Shown: piece after piece, positions 43,201 to 49,108 of the stretch
How positions within the stretch are numbered: position 1 is the stretch's first letter
How the letters are laid out: each line of letters begins with the position of its first letter
IMG/VR virus record: IMGVR_UViG_3300030001_000017
Location: 1 to 49,108 of that record
Origin: a virus
DNA: 49,108 nucleotides
Reading direction: 5' to 3' (one strand)
Notes under the pieces: generated by a model
Seen by the model: only the letters and a program-made list of their open reading frames with translations
Database searches by the model: none
Told to the model about the DNA's origin: nothing
Made by a program: the position numbers and the translations under genes

Positions 43201-46200
43201 TGTTGGAAATGAAGGTATTAGTAATACAGAAAATCTATTTAAGCATATAAATGAGGGATACTATAAAAAAGTAATTCCTTACACAGCAAGTTTATCCTTG
43301 GCTAATAAAGGTATAATAAATATTAATAATGCAATTGCTACTACAGAAGACAATCTCAGTGTAGTATCTATCACAGATAAACAACGTAGTGATATTATTC
43401 AGGAAATGACTTATCAAACTCTCAAGGAATTGATAGAGTCTGATAAGAGTTTATTTACTGTTCCTAATTTAAAGAAATCAGAATTATATAGTAGACTGAA
43501 ATCCAAGTTACTAGATACTCTTAGTAGAGATATAAAGAATTCTAAGAAACTAATTGCTAAAGGAGAATTTACAGAGAATCAATTAGCTCCTTTAATGTAT
43601 GAACGTCTTTCATTAATGCAAAATGTTGCTACACAATGGGATGCTATAGTTGCTAAGCATCAGGAGTATCTTAGGGGATATTCTATTGAGTTTGATGATA
43701 ATGATAGTCTTCAGATAAATGATGAGGATAAGATCAAAAATAGTGATTTTGTAGATGCTACTAAAATAGATAGCTTTAAGAAAGCTAATAGTGCTATTAA
43801 ACTACTCCTGGCAACTTTACCAAAGGTAGATGGAAATAATAGATTAATACCATCTTCTATTGGTGGAGCACAATTACTCCCTATAAGTCAGACCTATATT
43901 AGTCTGATGAATAGGTTATATAACTCTAAGAGTATTGAAGATATGATGTCCAGACTTAAGGATATGGCTACTAATGATGTAAATTACAGAACATTATACA
44001 AACGTCTTACTAAATCAGACTGGAAAACTAAAGGAATAGATATTAGTAAGATCAATACTACTTATGGTGCACAACTCCTTGGTTCTTTCTGGAAGACATT
44101 CAAGAAACAAAATCCAGATGTAAAGAATGTATTTATATTTGAGAATGGTGAGATAGTTATAGGAGATAGTAATTTATCGAGTGTAGCTAGTCAACTTAGA
44201 AATGAATATATTAATGACATTATCCTAACAGCAAAGAAGGATAATAGTTATTTTAAATATGATGAAAAGGAAAAAGTATTCAGAGGAGATGCTGTTGCTA
44301 TCAAAAATGTAAAACTAGATACATTAACATCCTACTCAGAATTTCTTAATAAACTTGGTATTGTATTTACTGTACCTCAGATCCAGAAATTAGGTTCTCA
44401 TCTAAAAGATTTCAAGGAGACTGTTTCAGGTATACGAGCTAGTATTGCTGCAAATGAAAAAATTGCAACATTTTCTGGTAAGGTTTTAAATATTAATGGT
44501 CGTCTGCTTGAACTTGGTATTGCTAAAGCAGTTATTGATAATCCTGAATTTGATAGTACTTTCTTTAATGTTACTGGTGAACGTACTCAATCATTTATTG
44601 GTGTTAATCCTGCTGATGCCTTATATAACTTTCTCTCTTCAATTGAGAAATTTGATGATGCTAATGTTCTTGACAGCGAATATAGATATCTTAAAACAGA
44701 TGCTTTCGCAAAAGGTTCCAATATTCTACAAAGAATGTTTACTTCTGAAGGTACACGTAAACATGGTTCTGAGGATCTTATGAAAGTAGGGTATGTTAGT
44801 GGTACTATTGATGAGAAGAAAGGTAAACAGAAAGCATCTGCCAGATTAAACTATAAAGAAAGACTTATTCAGGAGATCAATCTTAATCTAAAAGGATGGT
44901 ATCTTAATTTAGTTCCTGCTGATGCAACTATGGAGTGGATGCTTAATACTGGGAATGCTATATCAGTAGCCTCTATATCTAAAGGACTTTCTGATGTAAA
45001 TGCTATCTTTAAGAATTACTTCATCTCCGAGATGGATCTTGTTAAGGATAATAGGAAGATCAATAGCCATAGAGATGCTAAGGAAGCAAAAGAAATGAGG
45101 TTCTTTAAATCTATTCTTGGAGAAGAACTACATAATAAGATAGTTAAAGATAAAAGAGACTCTGAAGAAATATATGCTGATTATGAATCTAAGATAAACT
45201 CTGCCCTGGAGAAATATATTAATAATGAAACTTCTAAGTTTCAGAAGAATTTAACTACTTGGGGAGTATTAACTGAGGATGATCTTGGTCATACCTTGGA
45301 GAATATTAATCTTCCAGAGAATATGTCTATGGAAGAATTAGTTAGACAATTGAAAGCTCTTACAATTAATTTTATGATTTCTAATATTGAAATGCATAAA
45401 CTACTGTATGCAGATCCTTATCAATACTATCAGGAATTAAAACGTATTAAGAACTTCAATTCACCTAGGCAGACTCTTATTAATAACTCTCCTCAGATGA
45501 ATGCAGTATTTAATTCTGTTTGGAATGAGAATTATAAAAAAGGAGATATTGGATATACTAACTTTCGTCAAGATTACTTTAGATCAGCTACTCATAAAGA
45601 TACCTTTGGGGTAATTGATTTACTTGGATATACAGATTTTGAAGAGACGGATGGTGCAGGTATTATTGGAATGAGAGCATATCGCCAGTTTAGAATTAGA
45701 AGTGGAGATTGGAACGATAATGAAGAAAGTCAATATAGGTATGATATAGCCTGGGAGAAGAGAGATAAAGATTTTTCATTGTCTGCCAGTGAGGTAGCAT
45801 TATTAGAAAAAGGAAATCCTGCTATTCAAAGTGCATATGTTAATATTAAACCTATTGTAGCAGGTAATAGACTGAATAGTAAGGGAAATGCAAATGATAT
45901 CAATGATGTCTTATTGGATAAGTTTGCTCTATATCCTCTATCATATCGTATTATGAAAGAGATAAATCCTAATGCAAATGCTATAAAGCTTTATGATAAA
46001 ATGCAGAAGGAAGATATTGATTATATGGTATTTGAGAAAAGTAGAGTAGTAGGTGCAAGAGATCCTCATGATACATATAATGCTGATGGTTCTTTTAATA
46101 CTAAGCCATATTCCGGGGAGAATGTGATCAATGTACCTTTTAGTATCATGAGTGTACAATCTGAAGTACCATCAAAAGAGAAAGCTCTTACTACACGTGG

Positions 46201-49108
46201 ATCCCAGATTACAAAACTTGTAACTATGGACTTTATGGAAGCAGGTGTTCCACTTGATTTTGATAAAGAAAGTAGTTTCTTAAATAGATATAAGGCTTGG
46301 TATAAACTATCTGAAGATCAGAAATTAGCAACTTCTCCTTTATATAAAGATATAATGAATAATCAGGATCTCCTTGAGTTAATGATGGAGCATGGTTATC
46401 AAACTCTTCTTAATAGGTTGGGTATCAAGGAAAGTAATGGTAAATTTAGTATTGAAGATTTATCCGATGCTGTTTCTACTCTTAGGGAGGAAGTATTAAA
46501 AAGAGAAGTAAATGACAACATTAGTGATGCTCTTACAGGTTTCTTGGAGGGTCAGTCTATTCTTGAGGCTACTCCTGCGTATCAGCAGATAAGGAATATT
46601 CTTTATTCAATTGCTGATAAAGAGATTATATCCCCTAAAATTAGTGGAGGTATGAAAGTACAAATTCCTTCTACAATGATGGAATCTGTTAGAGCAGAAG
46701 AAACTACTATTAATGGTAAGAGAGGATTTACCTCTGACTTCCTAAACTTCTATAAAGATGAAGATGGAAAGAGAGTATGTGAAATAATGATAGGTAGATG
46801 GTTTAAGAGTAGTATGTCTGATGCTGAGTTACTTGACTATTTGAATAACTCAGAAGAAGGTAAATCTATTCTATCTGGTTTAGGATTTCGTATTCCTACC
46901 CAGAAACAGAACTCAATCGATAATTTTGTTATTAAACAATTCCTTCCTAAAGAGTTTGGTGATTCTGTTGTTATACCTGCAGCACTTGTACAGAAAGCAG
47001 GATCTGACTTTGACATTGATAAATTATCAGTCTACTTAAAAAACATCTTCAAAGATGTCAATGGAGACATTAGATTAGTTTCATACAAAGGATCTGAGAA
47101 AGCTACTAAGGATTATTATAGTGAAGTATTCTCGGATAAAATTGAGAAACAAATAGAAAACCTTGAGAAACAGGATGATAAGAATGACATGATAATGGAT
47201 GTCATGAGTAAGCTAGAAACTCTTCCAGATATCACTATATCTTTAGCTAAAGCTGTATTGGGTAAAGAGGAATATCATTTCTATGCTAATAACTTAGATC
47301 TACTTTATGATATACTTGAAAGAGCTGATGAACAGGAGATTTCTGGTACTGAGTATATTCAGGGCAGATTAAATGAGTCTGGTGAGAAGAAAGCAGAATT
47401 ATTTACAAAACTATTACTTGAGGATTTAAGAAAAGGGTACATAGATAGGATGTATAAAAAATCCTTAGAGAATGCTTATATTCAATCCTCTCAGAATCTC
47501 GTATCTCATAAGCTTAATTTTGACAAGCTTATTAAACCTAACTCTGCAGACCAAATGAAGAAATTATCAGCAGAGATTGCAAAGAAGACTCTAGGTTCTA
47601 CTTTTGATTATAATGATGTAGGTAATATGCTAGATAGGGGATTTATGTCCAGACTTAGACATGCTTTTGTATCTGGTAAGTATGCTATTGGTATAGCCGC
47701 TGTAAATCAGACTAATCATTCCCTGAATCAAAGACAACCTATCTACATTGATAAAAATAGATTCAATAAGCTTAGTGAGGAAGATAAGTACTGGTTAGTA
47801 GATGGTGAAGTAAGATTTGATAAATTTAATAGAATTGAAGTTAATGGTAAGATAGTACCTACATTATCTATGATTAAGAATGTAGATGGTCAGTATATAT
47901 CTGATATCATCTCTCAGTTTATTGATGGATATGTGGATATTGCTAAAGGTCCTTGGATTATGGAATTAGGAGCTACACCTAATGTTGCTTCAACCTTTAT
48001 GTTCCTGGCTAAATTAGGAGTTCCTATTGATACTGTATCTTATTTTATGAATCAACCTATTATTCGTGATTATCTATCTAAGATTAGTAATGCAGGGTAC
48101 TCATGGTTATTCATTGATAATTTCGTTGAGGAGTTAAAACAAGATGCTAAATGGTCTGTTGATGATCGTAAGGAAGCTGATTTAGAAACAGTTGGATTTA
48201 AAGGGATGGGTTTAAATCAAATTCCTAGTAAATCTACATTAAAAAATAATATTGGGAAAGAGGATTTTAATGCACAGGAGAGATTAGAACAACGCTTTAT
48301 TCTTCAGGAATTTCTAAAGTATGCTAAGATGGCTGAGCATATGTTCTTGGTTACACAGGGATCTAATTTTGATACTGCTAACTTCAACGATCCATATCTT
48401 GTATTTAAGAAATTTAAACAGTTAGAGAAGGCTCAGAATACAATCATTAGTGATGTGAATACTCTTTTGAATAACTCTTTCGTAGGACAGCTTAGTGAGA
48501 CTATTAAGAAAACAAGAAATGCTTTGGCTACTATTCTTAAATCAGATCAGGATAATGTTAGAAGAGTTATTCAGAAAGTATTGGAGCCTTATGTCAATAT
48601 GAACAATAATGACTTTGTTAAACTTGCTCAGAAGGCTGTTAATGATTTATTTGACTGGGCTGTTCAAACAGGAGATGAGAAGTTAAATGCTGATATTCGT
48701 AATGTATTGATTACTAATGGTGGTGTGGGTGCAGAAGTTATGGAGTTTGTAAATAGTATTAAAGTTAATTCTTCTCATCCTCTGCATGATAATCATGTCA
48801 TTAATATTATACAGGCAATACCATCACCAAGGGCAGAACAAGGAGGAGTTAATAATCTGAAAGTAAAAGGTACAGACAATAAGGTTTATGACCAGAATAA
48901 TATTATATATGGGTTTAGAGAGATAAGAGAGTATTTAAAAGACAAAAATAGTAAGTTATATGATAGGATTAAATTACTTGCTGTATTACAGAGTGGTTTG
49001 TCTAATTCAGCTATTTCCTTTACCTCACTTCTACCATATGAAGATTTTGCAGAATTATATAATAAAACTTTGTCTAGTTTAGAGAAACTTCCTAATTTAG
49101 AGGAGTTT
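37205..49108 (+). CDS. Giant polyvalent virion RNA polymerase protein (partial, >3968 aa)
   Basis: One frame of 3968 codons, open at the right edge. Layout: a polar N-terminus; Gly/Ala-rich hydrophobic helices at about 97-125 and 175-205 (NLGFSAGAALSGMAFAGAL), likely for membrane or channel contact; a coiled coil at about 918-1180; an acidic linker at 1769-1822 with a repeated F[RH]VPDD motif; and a zincin-like HExxH (H1907-EVF-H1911) with downstream acidic helix KLAEEFRNYI. Farther on, SDFDIDKL has D3268, D3270 and D3272, corresponding to the DxDxD metal-binding motif of crAss-like/YonO-type single-chain RNA polymerases. GIAAVNQTNHSLNQ (about 3493-3506) and SAISFTSLLPYEDF near the edge also fit that group. 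It is expected to be packaged, injected with DNA and to transcribe early genes. It is much longer than the 2180-aa polymerase of phage phi14:2, so other virion functions are fused in. Confidence 0.85.
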   Translation, partial: MPINDLSPLTENILPTSRPQSVGNSIPNPYMEGSGNGDSGSKRPDYLPPLASGKDEMPITATSGQLHDARKFSVFDPTKTENEFAYGQGFVSKMVSGVGKGLLLTGTTFLQTTAGLINGLYQWNKTGKASSFYDNPLNKWVDDVNAEAENRLPNLYTNIEKDANWYSPKYLLTGNFLWDGIVKNLGFSAGAALSGMAFAGALRALPLTSKLFSIGKGAEALAATEEGVSASTAAGNAAETYGKIKEQSDKFLGSFKLLNPGGRALIAGLSTSGEASFESYQNLNQFRNDEIKKYQDTHDGEKPTGEDLKKINDNAEHVGNVSYLSNVALLSVTNYIQFPKILGSSYKAEKGMINSLTKETGDIIGTEGKYLVKPAGNKILSTLNKIRPYTFSTSEGFEEGAQYVIQEGTQNYYDKKYNNTPTDFLTSLLEGVKKTVGTNEGMKNILIGGLSGSIMMGRGRFRENSEKDRNTQEAVTAFNKTKFSDFTQETLDAVNRGTTLQEEREAALKSGDILNSKDKEADYIINYLTPRIKYGRFDLIKSDISDYKQLASTDEGFAQLQSEGKALTTDTKEAYIQRLSALEATAENVKSLYQSLNLRYGAQIDEKGKPIYSPAVMDKMVYAASKVADYDKRIPELTNTLIQSNIDVNAVVKDVLLGKSDSFNEAMDSISKMDILDEEKTSLSEALEDISELSLRRNKFLKEYTEIKNNPKKYQEQKAEDIQPPVGEENRIIAIKTKTGDKELTIGKEYFIGKGFDYDKDGLETPVTISKLTILSENEDGTIKVKGNNGKVMDISKDQLLDYKVTPAEQLKANKTANYFFNHRNELFEINLGKKYGGKKTGRIEFKEGKLFIVYKGVNGKLIHKEINNSFFVPQKEYNEPRIRITGKIETAEQKVAREEFTSAKELEAQKQTASQNRDTRIEILTQLFDDISTKQEDTNKLLTQKKSELTNIKEELSKLEENILNTQNDVDKRFKKVTFRATTRKALATASRLSRMQDQLEKEIKDLETQREELDIDLSYISDMAQNIDELPTDSKEFLNELKSHKALLEDMLLNTEIQIEETNNIISKVKAALDSAMDFLSDVIGKFQQKFPKVPLALGSEWIEFLKNNPNFLKRKPNYKEELQQLDDLVAQVEDMDIIPGERTIKELNEKLAELQEALSPLERELKASNVILDRFREIAKKSREVKAEEKAMSVKDEFLKKALGTDKSGIQNREFDKDYEPEAKKPTEFIWRSTITTGDKPHAIRSNKFGANLNSFPNRDKIRGVYITFKNEDQILPGLIDHLRTDENGNVDNSINREDVIVLVMTDEDGNLIDENGKLVQNNADKLNTAIYQVFPEAKLAWSEKYGNASMFRKDTPQDVVDSVKKQYADWRKDILENTTDLSNSHTIDASFGFPEYETELDENQVPQRIYSTKTSVQEAGLVTEDELEASPVITIPTTNSIVGKGTVSFTNAIGKVFLELKNGLIPLQNRKHTSEEAELIYQSIYHLAKNMLKGELKSDASENLFNYLRSVVYWGIPTDQQGNRKETKGYNSIFWEKDPVSGKFMLSMSGKGMNFVFTPSALEQYKADIIAMLEGMYNNINSSMIKGNNAINEKYHEPLSINADGTFNTREWNNYQTYLLSSTTPDGKPRKNIPLTTLMKPLANKEDVNRKGIYFYTTDTADDIVLPTKKPLAASKMLPGKLQEALQKTQKFVLGRNNLNIFTTDAGKQLKFIVSEKVNANNFMQEISILQGGDLVELMDIIKKAGLDPAKVLKRRIFKALEPQLNDTNTEEKEDIFRVPDDEDDTKIPTQKDNRKTSNEDDEEMEVFHVPDDIDEDIKKALNRVSNDSDLAATRLVLKQMLDDYKEEDWTKIEQWLRNNFPNFPFYRVKNVIQVTNGRQAWGMFKQAALYVYQHAESGTSYHEVFHAVWRMFVGPDEQSAIEDEFTSRKGSFIDRATQKTIKYSDANAKEIDEKLAEEFRNYIQEGKIPGKPEKGRPFILKMFIDLVKFIKTFFVGNEGISNTENLFKHINEGYYKKVIPYTASLSLANKGIININNAIATTEDNLSVVSITDKQRSDIIQEMTYQTLKELIESDKSLFTVPNLKKSELYSRLKSKLLDTLSRDIKNSKKLIAKGEFTENQLAPLMYERLSLMQNVATQWDAIVAKHQEYLRGYSIEFDDNDSLQINDEDKIKNSDFVDATKIDSFKKANSAIKLLLATLPKVDGNNRLIPSSIGGAQLLPISQTYISLMNRLYNSKSIEDMMSRLKDMATNDVNYRTLYKRLTKSDWKTKGIDISKINTTYGAQLLGSFWKTFKKQNPDVKNVFIFENGEIVIGDSNLSSVASQLRNEYINDIILTAKKDNSYFKYDEKEKVFRGDAVAIKNVKLDTLTSYSEFLNKLGIVFTVPQIQKLGSHLKDFKETVSGIRASIAANEKIATFSGKVLNINGRLLELGIAKAVIDNPEFDSTFFNVTGERTQSFIGVNPADALYNFLSSIEKFDDANVLDSEYRYLKTDAFAKGSNILQRMFTSEGTRKHGSEDLMKVGYVSGTIDEKKGKQKASARLNYKERLIQEINLNLKGWYLNLVPADATMEWMLNTGNAISVASISKGLSDVNAIFKNYFISEMDLVKDNRKINSHRDAKEAKEMRFFKSILGEELHNKIVKDKRDSEEIYADYESKINSALEKYINNETSKFQKNLTTWGVLTEDDLGHTLENINLPENMSMEELVRQLKALTINFMISNIEMHKLLYADPYQYYQELKRIKNFNSPRQTLINNSPQMNAVFNSVWNENYKKGDIGYTNFRQDYFRSATHKDTFGVIDLLGYTDFEETDGAGIIGMRAYRQFRIRSGDWNDNEESQYRYDIAWEKRDKDFSLSASEVALLEKGNPAIQSAYVNIKPIVAGNRLNSKGNANDINDVLLDKFALYPLSYRIMKEINPNANAIKLYDKMQKEDIDYMVFEKSRVVGARDPHDTYNADGSFNTKPYSGENVINVPFSIMSVQSEVPSKEKALTTRGSQITKLVTMDFMEAGVPLDFDKESSFLNRYKAWYKLSEDQKLATSPLYKDIMNNQDLLELMMEHGYQTLLNRLGIKESNGKFSIEDLSDAVSTLREEVLKREVNDNISDALTGFLEGQSILEATPAYQQIRNILYSIADKEIISPKISGGMKVQIPSTMMESVRAEETTINGKRGFTSDFLNFYKDEDGKRVCEIMIGRWFKSSMSDAELLDYLNNSEEGKSILSGLGFRIPTQKQNSIDNFVIKQFLPKEFGDSVVIPAALVQKAGSDFDIDKLSVYLKNIFKDVNGDIRLVSYKGSEKATKDYYSEVFSDKIEKQIENLEKQDDKNDMIMDVMSKLETLPDITISLAKAVLGKEEYHFYANNLDLLYDILERADEQEISGTEYIQGRLNESGEKKAELFTKLLLEDLRKGYIDRMYKKSLENAYIQSSQNLVSHKLNFDKLIKPNSADQMKKLSAEIAKKTLGSTFDYNDVGNMLDRGFMSRLRHAFVSGKYAIGIAAVNQTNHSLNQRQPIYIDKNRFNKLSEEDKYWLVDGEVRFDKFNRIEVNGKIVPTLSMIKNVDGQYISDIISQFIDGYVDIAKGPWIMELGATPNVASTFMFLAKLGVPIDTVSYFMNQPIIRDYLSKISNAGYSWLFIDNFVEELKQDAKWSVDDRKEADLETVGFKGMGLNQIPSKSTLKNNIGKEDFNAQERLEQRFILQEFLKYAKMAEHMFLVTQGSNFDTANFNDPYLVFKKFKQLEKAQNTIISDVNTLLNNSFVGQLSETIKKTRNALATILKSDQDNVRRVIQKVLEPYVNMNNNDFVKLAQKAVNDLFDWAVQTGDEKLNADIRNVLITNGGVGAEVMEFVNSIKVNSSHPLHDNHVINIIQAIPSPRAEQGGVNNLKVKGTDNKVYDQNNIIYGFREIREYLKDKNSKLYDRIKLLAVLQSGLSNSAISFTSLLPYEDFAELYNKTLSSLEKLPNLEEF

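Noticed and set aside
1-49108. Stop-codon reassignment, as found in some crAss-like phages
   Set aside because: TAG ends the capsid gene, gene 3201 and others at sensible places, and long genes are open without reading TAG as an amino acid.
1-49108. Integrase, transposase, insertion sequence or attachment site
   Set aside because: No gene or terminal repeat of these kinds was recognised. The only mobile-type gene is the HNH endonuclease.

Overview
The window is most likely a large piece of a crAss-like phage (order Crassvirales) that infects a Bacteroidota host. The evidence is: a terminase large subunit, a portal, a probable scaffold and a crAss-type major capsid protein in that order; a giant C-terminal gene carrying the DFDID motif of virion-packaged crAss-like RNA polymerases; an HU/IHF-like gene just upstream of the terminase; A+T-rich DNA with A-rich gene leaders; and several promoters matching the Bacteroides primary sigma consensus (TTTG, 19-20 bp, TAnnTTTG). 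TAG is used as a normal stop (for example at the end of the capsid gene), so no recoding is needed here.

Layout. Bases 1-1108 hold four small leftward genes (one cut by the left edge). Bases 1109-1782 hold no convincing gene but are rich in structure: direct repeats, an inverted repeat and a run of G-tracts. A leftward 134-aa gene with unusual, GC-richer codon use lies at 1783-2187. Everything from 2381 to the right edge is read rightwards. The first short operon (2381-3075) ends in a strong terminator, and a host-type promoter then starts the packaging operon (3201-9568): winged-helix-like protein, HU/IHF-like protein, zinc-binding protein, TerL and portal. Next come scaffold and capsid (9735-12556), neck and virion-surface genes (12694-18531), and then a second neck/tail block (18714-29334) dominated by a 1809-aa tail stabilisation/muzzle-type protein and a modular adhesin. 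Large internal (cargo) virion proteins follow (29334-37190), interrupted by a free-standing HNH endonuclease. The last 11.9 kb is one open frame of at least 3968 codons encoding a polyvalent virion RNA polymerase protein.

How it fits together. The leftward genes have no visible host-type promoter and are likely early genes, which in this phage group are transcribed by the polymerase injected with the DNA. The rightward virion genes carry host-type promoters. Two of these (before 18714 and 34623) share an 18-19 bp dyad at nearly the same distance upstream, which suggests co-regulation. Threonine-rich tracts separate modules in five surface-protein genes and may act as exchange points for receptor-binding domains.

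The items most worth a second look are the giant protein with an embedded HExxH protease-like motif, a FISUMP/C-type-lectin-like domain whose two halves are in swapped order, the dyad-promoter pairs, the G-tract/hairpin element next to the oddly coded 134-aa gene, and a possible ADP-ribosyltransferase-like segment in an internal virion protein. Family assignments rest on motifs and gene order read by eye; no database search was possible.
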